NCBI RefSeq assembly: GCF_002573715.1
Contig: NZ_PDHM01000017.1
Coordinates: 607,499 to 671,498, forward strand
Length of the DNA stretch: 64,000 nt
Origin: Paenibacillus sp. EZ-K15
Lineage (GTDB): Bacteria; Bacillota; Bacilli; Paenibacillales; Paenibacillaceae
Direction: 5' to 3'
The notes beneath the pieces are model-generated. The model worked only from the letters and a program-made list of their open reading frames with translations, was not told where the DNA came from and did no database searches. The position numbers and the translations under genes are program-made. Shown here in pieces: positions 7,864 through 17,520 of this stretch. Within the stretch, counting starts at the first letter, position 1; every line of letters starts with the position of its first letter.

Positions 7864-9444
7864 CTACGGCACCATCACCAGCTTTTCATTATCCGGAGTT
7901 TCTCCCTCCTCTTCTGAACCAACCACCGCCTCCCTCTTTAACTCCGCTGTTTCATCCAACTTTTTGCGCCCCATTAACGTTGCTGCCGCAAGCGCTAATG
8001 CTGCAGGAACGATAGCCCAGGCAAATGTAACGGCAATGGAGGAAGCGAGGTTGTCCGAGATCGGTTTGAGCAGCTCTGACGGAATCAGCGACCTTGTCTC
8101 CGGCGCCAATAAGATGTGGGGATCCTTCAGATCGAATCCTTCAGGAAGTCCGCCGTTGTTCACTCCTCCCGATGACAGGGATCCGGTGAAGGATCGGCTC
8201 TGTATCAACCCGAACACCGTTATTCCAATCGTCATCCCAAGCGATCGCGTGAAGTTAAAGGTCGAACTCGCCATCCCGCGCTGTTTATAGGATAAGCCAT
8301 GCATGACGGCTGTACTCAGCACGGAGAACGATCCGCCGATGCCAAGCCCGATCAGTACCATGTATAGGGTTACGATGAACCTGCTGGATTCCGCAGTTAG
8401 CGTCGAAGCGAGCACCATCCCTCCCGTGAACAGGACAAGCGTCGGGATCATGATGTTGCGATACGATATTTTACTCATCAGAAAACCGCTGACTGTAGCC
8501 GTGATGACCGAACCCACCATCATTGGCAGCAGGACGAGCCCCGAGTTCGTTGCGCTTCCACCGAGTACCCCTTGAATGAAGATCGGAATATATACGGAAG
8601 CCACGATGAACGATCCTCCGCTGAATAAACCGCACAGCACACTGGATGTATAGAGTTTATTCTTGAATAAACGAAAGGAAATAATCGGTTCCTGCGCCCT
8701 TCTCTCAGCAAGCACGAAGAGAACCAGCATGACAAACGCCATTGCAAACAACGCCAGGATAATCCAGGAATTCCACGCCAACTGCTTGCCGCCAAGCTCT
8801 AAAGCAAACATGAAACAGATGACGCCCGTCAGGAGTGTAGTGGCTCCCATCCAATCAATCGGCTGCTTGGAACGTTCATGCGATTCCTTATAAAACAGCG
8901 TAACCATCATGAAAGCCACGATGCCGATTGGCAAGTTAATATAGAATATCCACTGCCATGTAATATGATCCGTAATATACGCACCTGCAAGCGGTCCGAA
9001 TATGCTGGATAATCCGAACACGGCTCCGAATAACCCGGTGAGCTTACCCCGCTTTTCGAGGGGAACCGTATCGAACATAATTGCGAATGCAATCGGGATC
9101 AGCGCACCGCCGCCGATACCTTGCACTGCTCGATATAGCGCCAGTTCTGTAATGGAGTTCGCCGTACCGCACAGTACGGAACCCAGCATAAATACAATCA
9201 TCCCGAATACAAAGAACTTTTTTCGACCGTACATGTCGGACAGCTTGCCAAAGATCGGCATTCCCGCTAGCTCAGCGACCATATAAGCGGAGGTCACCCA
9301 TACGAAATGATCAAGTCCTCCGAGCTCCCCGACGATATTCCCCATTGCGGTAGCTACGATTGTATTGTCCATGGAGGCCATTAAGATGCCGAGCAGCAGG
9401 CCTGCGAGCACGATGGGCAATTTGTTGGTCGATTGTGTCTTCAC
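7864..9444 (-). CDS. DHA2-family (14-helix) multidrug efflux MFS transporter
   Basis: 526 residues with 14 hydrophobic segments. DHA2 signatures are visible: LDxT-like MDNTIVATAMGNI in helix 1, the loop GKLSDMYGRKKFF (motif A), and ALYRAVQGIGGGALIPIAF in helix 4-5 (motif B/C region). Such proteins export drugs or dyes with protons (EmrB/QacA group). I prefer the GTG at 9444; the GTG at 9456 overlaps the AAGGAG ribosome site. It is divergent from a MerR regulator across an intergenic region with a 28-bp palindrome, so it is probably induced through that regulator. Confidence 0.92.
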   Translation of the reverse strand: MKTQSTNKLPIVLAGLLLGILMASMDNTIVATAMGNIVGELGGLDHFVWVTSAYMVAELAGMPIFGKLSDMYGRKKFFVFGMIVFMLGSVLCGTANSITELALYRAVQGIGGGALIPIAFAIMFDTVPLEKRGKLTGLFGAVFGLSSIFGPLAGAYITDHITWQWIFYINLPIGIVAFMMVTLFYKESHERSKQPIDWMGATTLLTGVICFMFALELGGKQLAWNSWIILALFAMAFVMLVLFVLAERRAQEPIISFRLFKNKLYTSSVLCGLFSGGSFIVASVYIPIFIQGVLGGSATNSGLVLLPMMVGSVITATVSGFLMSKISYRNIMIPTLVLFTGGMVLASTLTAESSRFIVTLYMVLIGLGIGGSFSVLSTAVMHGLSYKQRGMASSTFNFTRSLGMTIGITVFGLIQSRSFTGSLSSGGVNNGGLPEGFDLKDPHILLAPETRSLIPSELLKPISDNLASSIAVTFAWAIVPAALALAAATLMGRKKLDETAELKREAVVGSEEEGETPDNEKLVMVP

Positions 9445-9502
9445 GTTCTCATACACTCCTTCTAATTAGGTTTCTTTCTTTACTGTCGTCATTGTAATTC
9501 AG

Positions 9503-9530
9503 AAAGTATGACAGGTGACTGTCACACTTT
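9503..9530. promoter_or_regulatory. 28-bp near-perfect palindrome, probable MerR operator
   Basis: The arms AAAGTATGACAG and CTGTCACACTTT surround GTGA; 11 of 12 arm positions pair. It lies between the divergent exporter and MerR genes, the expected place for a MerR-family operator controlling both. Confidence 0.7.
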
Positions 9531-9604
9531 TGTCCCCGATTCCTCTTTTTTTCGAATACGTATAAATAAAGCCCAGACACTTTATGCACACATACTTGGT
9601 AGCG

Positions 9605-9610
9605 TATAAT
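9605..9610 (+). promoter_or_regulatory. Consensus -10 (TATAAT) of the merR-family gene
   Basis: TATAAT lies 37 bases before the start codon. The -35 region is weak (TTATGC-like at 17 bp), so this is only a partial promoter call. Confidence 0.5.
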
Positions 9611-9646
9611 CTGGGTATCCAACTCATGCAAGGAGGTTCATGTGGA

Positions 9647-10018
9647 ATGAAGATCAGTGAATTATCACAAATCAGCCAAGTCAGCGCACGCTCCATCCGG
9701 CATTATGAACAAAAGGGACTGCTTGAAGCTGACAGGCTTGATAATGATTACCGTCATTTCGACACATCTGCCATCGAACGGGTCAAGATGATTCAATTGT
9801 ATTTGAAGCTGGGATTAACGACGGATCAAATCAGAGCTTTATTCAAAGGTGAAATCTCTTCTCCAGATGATTACGAGTATTGCGAGGAAATGCTGTCCAT
9901 TTACCAAGAGAAGTTAAGTCATGTGGATGGTCAGATCGCAGCTCTCCATGAGTTGAAAAGACTGCTTGAAAGACAAATCTCCCTTACGATGAATAAAAAG
10001 AATCAGGTCCCTGTCTGA
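9647..10018 (+). CDS. MerR-family transcriptional regulator
   Basis: 123 residues. The N-terminal winged helix-turn-helix reads MKISELSQISQVSARSIRHY, then EQKGLLEADR, the family signature, and a dimerising coiled coil follows with a basic C-terminus. There is no C-terminal drug-binding domain, so it is a short MerR protein. The start ATG 9647 has AAGGAGG 11 bases upstream. The adjacent divergent efflux gene and shared palindrome suggest it controls that exporter and itself. Confidence 0.9.
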   Translation: MKISELSQISQVSARSIRHYEQKGLLEADRLDNDYRHFDTSAIERVKMIQLYLKLGLTTDQIRALFKGEISSPDDYEYCEEMLSIYQEKLSHVDGQIAALHELKRLLERQISLTMNKKNQVPV

Positions 10019-10031
10019 CGAAATAAACGCT

Positions 10032-10051
10032 CAGAGCGTCATGATGCTCTG
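10032..10051 (+). terminator. Weak hairpin after the MerR gene
   Basis: CAGAGC-gtcatgat-GCTCTG follows the stop codon by 14 bases, but there is no clean T tract, so termination strength is doubtful. Confidence 0.4.
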
Positions 10052-10142
10052 GGCTGTTCATTTTCATGATTAGATCCGTTATCTGAAAGCCTCCTTAACA
10101 TGTTAAAATAAAGTGTACATCTGAAATGGAGGAAATCTACAT

Positions 10143-11372
10143 ATGGACAATTTCGAGAAAAATCTGGAAAAATACGCGGAGCTGGTCGTTAAGGTAGGCG
10201 TAAACGTTCAACCGGGCCAAGTACTGATTGTCAATGCTCCAATCGAATCCGTAGAGTTGACACGCCACATCGTGGCCAAAGCATACGATGCAGGCGCCAA
10301 ATATGTGCAAGTCGACTGGGATGATGAGAGAATCACCCGCATTCGCTACGAGAAAGCACCTGCTGGCTCTTTCGGTTATTATCCGCAGTGGCAGGCCGAC
10401 GCCATGCAGCAGCTTGCAGAAGGTGGAGGGGCCATTCTGCGCATTAAAGTTCCGGATCCGGAACTGTTCCGCGGCATTGATTCAGCCAAAGTATCTACAG
10501 CCGTGAAGGCCGCTGCCGTAGCTAACGAGAAATACCAGGTTTATGTGCGCAACAATAAAATCAGCTGGTCGCTCATTAAGGCACCTACCCGTGCCTGGGC
10601 CGATAAGGTATTCGCGGATCTTCCCGAAGAGGATCGTATTCAAGCGATGTGGGATGCGGTATTCCAGATGAATCGAGTGGATAGCGAAGATCCGGTTGCC
10701 GCTTGGCGGGATCATATTGCTCAGCTGAAGCTGCGCCAGAATCACATGAATGCCAAACGCTATAAAAGTTTCCACTATCGTGCGCCGGGAACGGATCTGC
10801 GCGTGGACATGCCGGAAGGGTATCTCTGGCTTGGCGGCGGTGACGAGAATGAAGCCGGCGTATATTTCGTGGCAAACATGCCAACCGAAGAAATCTACAC
10901 AATGCCGCACCGTACAGGCGTGAACGGGACCGTAACCAGTACACTTCCGCTTAATCTGAACGGCCGCTTGGTAGAAGGCATAAAGCTCACGTTCAAGGAC
11001 GGCAAGGTTGTCGAATATGAAGCCGAATCCGGGCGGGAGCATCTTACAACACTGCTGGAAACGGACGAAGGCGCGTCCTATCTAGGAGAAATGGCACTCG
11101 TTCCGCATGATTCGCCAATATCCCAGCTGAACCGTGTCTTCTATAACACCGGTATCGATGAGAATGCATCGTGCCACTTTGCGCTGGGAAGCGCCTATCC
11201 TGTCAATATCGAGGGTGGCACCAAGATGAGCAAGGAAGAACTTCTAGCTTGCGGAGTCAATGTCAGTCTGACCCATGTTGATTTCATGATCGGCTCGGCT
11301 GAACTGGACATTGACGGTGTGCTGGCTGACGGCACGATTGAACCTGTATTTCGCGGTGGACGGTGGGTTTAA
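10143..11372 (+). CDS. M29-family metalloaminopeptidase (AmpS/aminopeptidase T type)
   Basis: 409 residues. It starts MDNFEKNLEKYAELVVKVGV and contains the conserved stretches VDWDDERITRIRYE, GTDLRVDMPEG, NMPTEEIYTMPHRTGVNG (with metal-ligand Glu and His) and FYNTGIDENASCHFALG. This is the signature order of peptidase family M29, cytoplasmic zinc/cobalt aminopeptidases of about 410 residues with broad substrate range. The start ATG has GGAGG upstream. It stands alone, with its own terminator. Confidence 0.95.
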   Translation: MDNFEKNLEKYAELVVKVGVNVQPGQVLIVNAPIESVELTRHIVAKAYDAGAKYVQVDWDDERITRIRYEKAPAGSFGYYPQWQADAMQQLAEGGGAILRIKVPDPELFRGIDSAKVSTAVKAAAVANEKYQVYVRNNKISWSLIKAPTRAWADKVFADLPEEDRIQAMWDAVFQMNRVDSEDPVAAWRDHIAQLKLRQNHMNAKRYKSFHYRAPGTDLRVDMPEGYLWLGGGDENEAGVYFVANMPTEEIYTMPHRTGVNGTVTSTLPLNLNGRLVEGIKLTFKDGKVVEYEAESGREHLTTLLETDEGASYLGEMALVPHDSPISQLNRVFYNTGIDENASCHFALGSAYPVNIEGGTKMSKEELLACGVNVSLTHVDFMIGSAELDIDGVLADGTIEPVFRGGRWV

Positions 11373-11422
11373 TTCATTGCTCCATACCCTTAACATGAAT
11401 CTCCATTAGCCTTCAACCTAAA

Positions 11423-11468
11423 AAGAGGCTGACACTAAAGCTCCAGCTCTAGTGTCAGCCTCTTATTT
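11423..11468. terminator. Strong bidirectional terminator
   Basis: AAGAGGCTGACACTA pairs with TAGTGTCAGCCTCTT, a 15-bp perfect stem between the convergent aminopeptidase and surface-protein genes. A tails lie on the left and T-rich sequence on the right, so it can act on both strands. Confidence 0.9.
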
Positions 11469-11479
11469 GTTCTTATTTC

Positions 11480-14400
11480 TTACTGCTTCTCCACGTTCTC
11501 CAGCATACGAAGAATCATCATGACGGCTTCCGCCCGGGTCGCGGAGTCCCGTGGTGCAAACCGGTTACCCGAGCGGCCATTCACGATGCCAGCCGCAGTG
11601 GCGGCAGCGATTTCCTTCTGTGCCCAAGCTGGAATGGCTTGCTGATCGCGGAATTCCGTTTCTGCTTCTGGTAAGGCAAGGCCCAGATAACGAGTGATCA
11701 TGACCGCCATTTCAGAACGGTTGACAGATTGATTCGGTCTGAATGTGCCGTCTTCATATCCCTTCACAATACCTTCGGATACGGCCCATTGAATCGCTTC
11801 AAGCGCCCAGGATCCGATCTGGGAACTGTCTTTGAAATCCAGCTTCCCAGCATCCCTTTGTCCATCGAGTGCTTTGGCCATCATGACCATAAATTCGGCG
11901 CGTGTTACTTGTCGGTCCGGTTTAAAGGTATGATCCGGATAACCCCCAACGATACCGAGCTGAGCCGCTTCCTCTATCGCCGACGAAGCCCAATGTCCCG
12001 CGATGTCTGTTAACATAACCGGCTTTGGCTCCGGCTTCGGTTCTTCGGTCCCCGGCTTCGCCTTACGGTGAATGGTTAACTGGTAGGTTCGGGTCGTCCC
12101 GTTCTCCGCCCGAATCACCAGCTTCAACAGGTTATCCCCTTCCTTTAGCTCGATAACCTGATCCTTCTTCAGGGGTTCTTCTCCCAGAAGGACTGTTGCC
12201 TTGCTATGCGACGCATGAACACGGAGCTGCACAGATTCGGCTTCCGTCTCAAGTCGGTACTCAGTTCCGTTCTCATTGAATGCAGGGGTAAGTTCAGCTG
12301 CTTTGTCGCCGATGATCACTTCAAGTTCTTTTAAACGGTTATCTCCAGATAATACGTGTCCTCCAGAGGACCCCGATCCTGATTCTGATTCTGATCCCGA
12401 TGATGGAGGATTCTCCGTTGAAGGTACTACCGAAGCGTTATAGGTACGGATCGCGGCTTGCAGAGCCATGATCGCATTCTCTACTGCCTTGGCAGTTGCA
12501 TGATCCTGTTGCGCTATGGCGCTGGCTCTTTCAATGGCAGCACGGAGTGCAGACCTTGCTGCGACCGGATACTGCCCCGGCAATGTGCCTTCCCGAGTTT
12601 CGTCGAGCCTTTGCTGTGCCGATGCGATTAATCCGATTAACTCGCTCTTGTCTACTGCTGCTGCCGGTGTTGTGACTGAGTTATGAAGTCCGACGCTCTC
12701 TCCTGCAGCGTTATAGGCTTTTACAGTAAAATGATATCGGGTGTCCGGCTCCAAACCGGAAGCGGTATGTGAATACACATCATTTGTCACGGTAACAACC
12801 GGTTCACTCCGCCCTTTCAGATATACACGATATCCATCCACGCCATCAACTGCGGTCGCCTCCGGCCAGCTCATGGATACGCCGTTTGACGTGATGTCCG
12901 AAAATTCAAGCTCCCCGGCTGTCCATACAGGTGCACCCGGAATTTCTACGGTTTGAGTGATGACCGTTAAAATCTCACTTGGAGCCGATTCCGTGCCTTG
13001 CTTGTCCACGGCGGTTACTTTGAATTCATACAGCGTGTCCGGGGTTAGCCCTGTCGCTTCATATACGCTATCCGTGACCGTTGCCACGCGCTCCCCGTCC
13101 TGATACACATTAAAGTTCACGACTTGTTGGTCTGGACTGTTTACGGGATCCCAACCGATTTGAACCGTTGACGATGTCACATTCAGTGCTTTCAGGTTGG
13201 TCGGAGCGTTGAGATTCCCGCCATCTGTCGTGAATGTCCACACATCCGAAAGGGTTTTTCCCCCGAATTTGTCTTGTGCGACGACATACCACGAATAGAT
13301 TCCATCGGATTGCAGTCCTGTCCACGGCTGAGTAACCTCAGTGCCGCTATCCACGTTCTGCGGTGTACCGATAGACTCTCCTCTCAGATGATTTACATGG
13401 ATCGAATCCGTTGCTACCCGCTTTAATTTCGGTTCAAGATCCAGATTCATCTTGAACTCATCCGAGCCATTTGTATAATAATTGTACTTATCCAGATAAG
13501 GAGAGTACGTATTTACGTAAATCTGATTGCTATCCTTATCAAAATGCAGCAGTCTCAAGTAACCACTGCCGCCATCGGCATGTCCTTGGTAGTCTGCCAG
13601 CATCTGATACACGGTTCTGTCCGCAGTACCGTCACCATTATCATCCAATTCATTCTTAAGCAGACTGGCTCCCGTGTAATGGCCGCTCAGAACGGCAACC
13701 ACATTCGGATTCGGAACGACAACTTCCTTGTACAATTTGTTACCTATACCGGAACGAGTTCCGTTCGCGAGCATATAATCATGGAAATTCAGGAATGCGG
13801 TACGGTCTGGATACGCTGCGAGAACCTCGTTCATCCACTTGATATCCTCGTCTTCAACGCCCCATCCCATATACATCATGATGAAGTCGTTGCCTTCAAC
13901 GGAGACAAGGTCATAATGTCCGCGATTGTCCTTGTAGGAACCTCCGTAATATGGCTGATTCTTGTAACGGTCCTCCCCGAAATATTGACTGTAGGTCGTG
14001 TAATCCCAATCATAACTTCCCACATCATGATTTCCGGCGAGCACGCCATGCGGCAGATTAGCATCCTCCAGCATCTTCATGTAATCATCGGCACGTTTCC
14101 ATTGATACTCAGCTGTCGGATCATTCACGATATCACCGGTATGGAACAAATATTTGATGTTCATATCATCGATGGAATCGACAATCCAGTCGAATTGCTT
14201 CTGCTGAATATGCGGGTACAGCTCCGTTAAGAACTGGGTATCCGATACCCATACAAAAGTGTAATCATAATCCCCACGGGATGGAATTTCATCCTGTACG
14301 ATGACATCCACTTTGCTGTTCTGGACGTAGTCTGCTGCCATCAGTTCGCCTCGTAGCGTAAAATCATCTTCAGACTGGGCAATATGTTTGGTAATTTCCG

Positions 14401-16708
14401 TCCACTTGTTCAGGTTGTGGTTCCACGCATACATCGTGACCTTGCGTCCGAGCACCGTGTGTCCTTCCCAAATAACTTCAACGCTGTCACGCGGCTCCAC
14501 GGGATGCTCCAGCTCTACCTCAAACCGGATATAAGGGAACTTAGACGTGGAATCCACCGTGACATATTGATCGTTGGACTCTGCTACCAACTTCAATTCC
14601 TCTGTAGTTAGCGCAGTTTCGCTCACTGGGAACCTGTCCTTAGGTGGCTCTTCATCCGAGGCGTTCTTGGATAATTTTACTCGATCGCCACTTAATGCAT
14701 GATACGGATACGCCTGATGAAAGGAGACCTCAAGCTCGTCATCCGACGGATCGCTGACTTGAACCTTCAGTTCCGGCGACAACCCGGTTCCGCTCTCCAT
14801 ATCTGCTGGTGAGACCAATACAGGTGCATTCGGATGCTCCGGTGCCGTGTTAAACGTTACCGTACGTTCCGAGATGTTGCCGATCTTGTCTACTGCCCGG
14901 ATTTCCAGCTTATGATCACCTGGATCAAGCTCGGACGACGAAGTATCGTATGGCACCTGGATGGCTCGACCATCCAGCAGGACCTTCACCTGTTCCACGT
15001 CGGATACGCTATCTTCTGCAGTCACATTGATCGGAATGCTTCCCTTATAGCTCTTCCCCTCTTCAACGGTCACGCTAATTACCGGTCCATTGTTATCTAC
15101 CTGAACATTGGCAGATGCTTCAGACTTCCCCTTTACATTCAATTCAACCTTGTGCTGCCCGTCTGTAACCGTCGTAGTATCCCATGCGTAAGACAGGGCC
15201 TTTACTTTATCGGCTGGAATATCGAATTGAAATGCAACAAAAGGCAGAAACCGTCCATCGTCACCAAGGTCATGGATAAGCGCAGGATCGCTAAATTGCG
15301 GATCCCGGATTTCTGTCCCATCTCCTAACAACAGCCGTACATTGCGGGCATTAAAGTCATCCATATTTCCGGTCGGCTTGTCATCCTCGAAATAGGTTTT
15401 CTCATTATCACCGGCCCGAAGGGTAATTTCGTTTGTGCCGCTTATCAACCATTGCGGTTCGATGGGGACAACGATGGTTTGATAGCCGTCAATGTTCGCC
15501 TCGGTCTTGAACAGAACATTCTTGCCGATGGTTACCGTGTTGATCCCATCGTCAATACCATCGCCTTCAAAAACAAAATAAGCGGAATGCTCCATAACGG
15601 GTGTACCTTGAACCGGCTGCCCGTCGATTTGAAGCTCAAGATCGGCAGGTTCTACCCCACCTGCTGCACCCCGAATATACGTTATCCCGGTGACGGTCTG
15701 TTGATCGTCAACATTCAGGCTGGCGCTGCCACCATTCCCCGTGAGATCGACTTCGTATTTGGGACTCTCTACTTCCTTAAAGGTGTTGGACACCGTGAAA
15801 AAATACTCCAGCTTGGTGTGTCCCAGCAGCTCCAGGTAAGAAATCGTATGACCGAGGCCTTGCTTTCCTTCCTGAAGCTGTACGACCTTGTAATCGTTCT
15901 GTCCATCGACACGATAAGATAACGCGAGCGAAGTAATCATACGATCATCGTGCGCTTCTGCGATAATTTCCAGATTTTCGCCCGGCGTCACATTCGTCGT
16001 TGTCGTCCGGTTGGTGACCGTTGGTTCCTTGGTCACATCAATATGTACCGGCTCCGCAGGTACCTCGGAATGCTGCAGCGAACCCGGCGTAGCCTTATGC
16101 TCCAGCTGGGAAATCCGCTGCATCTTCAGGCTGCCATCCTCCGGGTACTTATAGAAGATCCCCTGATCGGCGGCGTTATGAACGTCTCCGTCATTGAAAA
16201 ATGCGGATACGATCGGACGGCCGGTGTTCGTCACAACCACGAGCTCCCGCATGCGTGAATTGGACATGCCGCCTGAGAATATTTTGACGACATCGGTGTT
16301 TTCAATCAGGTTGGTGCCGTAATTTTTATTAAAATCAGCAATCGTTGATTTGCTGTTCTGTGCGTTAATAATCCAGAACACCAGCGTGCCTCTGGATGGA
16401 ATCATCACCTCATCGGGTACATGAGCCCAGAGGGTATCACTCTCCAAGTAACGGTAACGAATTTTGTAATGGCTGAAATCGATGTCTTGGTCGGTATTGT
16501 TATATACTTCAATAAATTCATAACCGTCGGCGGTTCCTACATTCGTAGAATCAGGGACAAGCTCGGTGATCAGCAGTTCAGGTACGTTGTTCAGTGCGTT
16601 GGATGACTGGGCTGAAGCCTGTCCTGGGAAACCGGCAAACGAGGCCGACAACACGATACAGAGAATCAAAAAACAGGATATACATCGATTCAGGACGATC
16701 TTAGACAA
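11480..16708 (-). CDS. SLH-anchored extracellular metallophosphoesterase with lamin-tail and fibronectin III domains
   Basis: 1742 residues. A signal peptide (ending near ASAQS) is followed by a lamin-tail domain (about 40-165: LLITELVPDS, YEFIEVYN), then beta-sandwich modules. The calcineurin-like phosphoesterase core is at about 815-1015, with VSDTQF, HTGDIVND, GNHDVGS and LSGHYTG. Two fibronectin III domains (about 1165-1345), a helical FIVAR-like segment (about 1350-1420), a Ser/Gly/Glu linker, a cadherin-like beta domain (about 1455-1545) and three SLH repeats (from about 1565 to the end; key phrases HWASSAIEEA, GYEDGTFRPN) complete it. SLH repeats bind cell-wall polysaccharide, so it is displayed on the surface. 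The start is TTG 16708, with AGGAGG 7 bases upstream. The phosphoester substrate is unknown. Confidence 0.9.
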   Translation of the reverse strand: MSKIVLNRCISCFLILCIVLSASFAGFPGQASAQSSNALNNVPELLITELVPDSTNVGTADGYEFIEVYNNTDQDIDFSHYKIRYRYLESDTLWAHVPDEVMIPSRGTLVFWIINAQNSKSTIADFNKNYGTNLIENTDVVKIFSGGMSNSRMRELVVVTNTGRPIVSAFFNDGDVHNAADQGIFYKYPEDGSLKMQRISQLEHKATPGSLQHSEVPAEPVHIDVTKEPTVTNRTTTTNVTPGENLEIIAEAHDDRMITSLALSYRVDGQNDYKVVQLQEGKQGLGHTISYLELLGHTKLEYFFTVSNTFKEVESPKYEVDLTGNGGSASLNVDDQQTVTGITYIRGAAGGVEPADLELQIDGQPVQGTPVMEHSAYFVFEGDGIDDGINTVTIGKNVLFKTEANIDGYQTIVVPIEPQWLISGTNEITLRAGDNEKTYFEDDKPTGNMDDFNARNVRLLLGDGTEIRDPQFSDPALIHDLGDDGRFLPFVAFQFDIPADKVKALSYAWDTTTVTDGQHKVELNVKGKSEASANVQVDNNGPVISVTVEEGKSYKGSIPINVTAEDSVSDVEQVKVLLDGRAIQVPYDTSSSELDPGDHKLEIRAVDKIGNISERTVTFNTAPEHPNAPVLVSPADMESGTGLSPELKVQVSDPSDDELEVSFHQAYPYHALSGDRVKLSKNASDEEPPKDRFPVSETALTTEELKLVAESNDQYVTVDSTSKFPYIRFEVELEHPVEPRDSVEVIWEGHTVLGRKVTMYAWNHNLNKWTEITKHIAQSEDDFTLRGELMAADYVQNSKVDVIVQDEIPSRGDYDYTFVWVSDTQFLTELYPHIQQKQFDWIVDSIDDMNIKYLFHTGDIVNDPTAEYQWKRADDYMKMLEDANLPHGVLAGNHDVGSYDWDYTTYSQYFGEDRYKNQPYYGGSYKDNRGHYDLVSVEGNDFIMMYMGWGVEDEDIKWMNEVLAAYPDRTAFLNFHDYMLANGTRSGIGNKLYKEVVVPNPNVVAVLSGHYTGASLLKNELDDNGDGTADRTVYQMLADYQGHADGGSGYLRLLHFDKDSNQIYVNTYSPYLDKYNYYTNGSDEFKMNLDLEPKLKRVATDSIHVNHLRGESIGTPQNVDSGTEVTQPWTGLQSDGIYSWYVVAQDKFGGKTLSDVWTFTTDGGNLNAPTNLKALNVTSSTVQIGWDPVNSPDQQVVNFNVYQDGERVATVTDSVYEATGLTPDTLYEFKVTAVDKQGTESAPSEILTVITQTVEIPGAPVWTAGELEFSDITSNGVSMSWPEATAVDGVDGYRVYLKGRSEPVVTVTNDVYSHTASGLEPDTRYHFTVKAYNAAGESVGLHNSVTTPAAAVDKSELIGLIASAQQRLDETREGTLPGQYPVAARSALRAAIERASAIAQQDHATAKAVENAIMALQAAIRTYNASVVPSTENPPSSGSESESGSGSSGGHVLSGDNRLKELEVIIGDKAAELTPAFNENGTEYRLETEAESVQLRVHASHSKATVLLGEEPLKKDQVIELKEGDNLLKLVIRAENGTTRTYQLTIHRKAKPGTEEPKPEPKPVMLTDIAGHWASSAIEEAAQLGIVGGYPDHTFKPDRQVTRAEFMVMMAKALDGQRDAGKLDFKDSSQIGSWALEAIQWAVSEGIVKGYEDGTFRPNQSVNRSEMAVMITRYLGLALPEAETEFRDQQAIPAWAQKEIAAATAAGIVNGRSGNRFAPRDSATRAEAVMMILRMLENVEKQ

Positions 16709-17189
16709 TGGAAAACCTCCTAGAAATGATTTTTTGAACAATCAATTCAGTTTCCCAATTCTCCAGGTCTCCATGGGATCTCCAAATTTTAATTAAAGCG
16801 CTTTCAATATTAAATCCCTCACGATTTAGATTTAGGCTATCCCCTATAAGAGATCCATTTAACACCTCACCTCCTAAGATCAATAATTGCATATTCCCTT
16901 TGATTTTTAAACCGATTTATGTAAAATCTGATAAATGATTCACAAGTCCCGGGATCAGTTAAACGTCTAGTAAAATAGGACAATTTGTTAACAGATATTC
17001 ATTACTATATATTAAGTAGTTACCCCTATCTCAAGGTCCACAAGCGGGGGCAGCATAGCGTATAAAGCCCATTACTTCCAGACTATTCACGTCTTATCCG
17101 GTTCATCTTTAGGCAAGCATCCGTCAGGATCCTCTTTCATGGAATGCTGCTTCAGCTTATTCAGATACTATCAATTACTCCGGTCTCCC
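16709..17189. other. Intergenic sequence, no gene seen
   Basis: About 480 AT-rich bases upstream of the surface-protein gene, which must contain its promoter. I saw no reading frame with a ribosome site and no clear -35/-10 pair. Confidence 0.4.
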
Positions 17190-17418
17190 GCACAAAAAAA
17201 GACCCCGCGAATGATTTCGCAGGATCCTTATCAGTGGGAAGCGATTTAAAATTCATTATGCAGCCATTTTCCAATTGCTAGGGTGCCTTACCTGAAAAGA
17301 ATCGAAGAAACTTCGCTCTCCTTCTCCTTTTGCGAGTGTTCATGGTGAATCAACTGCCTTTCGGAATGACATCATGTTCTTCCGTCCGTCGATTGACAAT
17401 ACCACTTCCCACTTGTTC
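17190..17418 (-). ncRNA. Unrecognised structured small RNA, copy 1
   Basis: The minus-strand transcript inferred from a sigma-B-like promoter (17424-17448) runs to a terminator about 230 bases on. Its ends pair: GTGGGAAGTGG near the 5' end with CGCTTCCCAC at 17234-17243. Order-conserved blocks are shared with copy 2 (19726-19948): GACGGA, CCGAAAGG, TTGAT.C..CCATG, a CACC..AGCAAT.GGAA block, and the closing stem. The hairpin CGGAA/TTCCG precedes GAAAGG. A 21-codon frame (17278-17343) begins at the conserved ATG but its peptide is not shared with copy 2. I do not recognise the family. Confidence 0.65.
17193..17226 (-). terminator. Terminator of small RNA copy 1
   Basis: On the minus strand CCTGCGAA-atca-TTCGCGGGG is followed by seven T residues, directly after the closing stem of the RNA. 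Confidence 0.85.
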
Positions 17419-17423
17419 TATAT

Positions 17424-17448
17424 TTACCCGTTCCTCGGGGAGTGAAAC
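17424..17448 (-). promoter_or_regulatory. Sigma-B-like promoter of small RNA copy 1
   Basis: GTTTCA, 13 bases, then GGGTAA on the minus strand matches the Bacillus general-stress sigma-B pattern (GTTTaa, 12-15 bases, GGGTAt). Copy 2 keeps exactly the same spacing. Confidence 0.65.
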
Positions 17449-17520
17449 ACTTTAACCCGAACTTCCTCTCGAATTTTGAGATTAGCCTATGTACCCCTTC
17501 ATTTGTATAAATGATGGCGA

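Noticed and set aside
7763-8290. 175-codon plus-strand frame
   Set aside because: It overlaps the end of the drug exporter antisense and has no ribosome site; composition mirrors the real gene.
13544-14230. 228-codon plus-strand frame inside the surface phosphoesterase
   Set aside because: Antisense shadow of a 5-kb gene with clear domains; no ribosome site.
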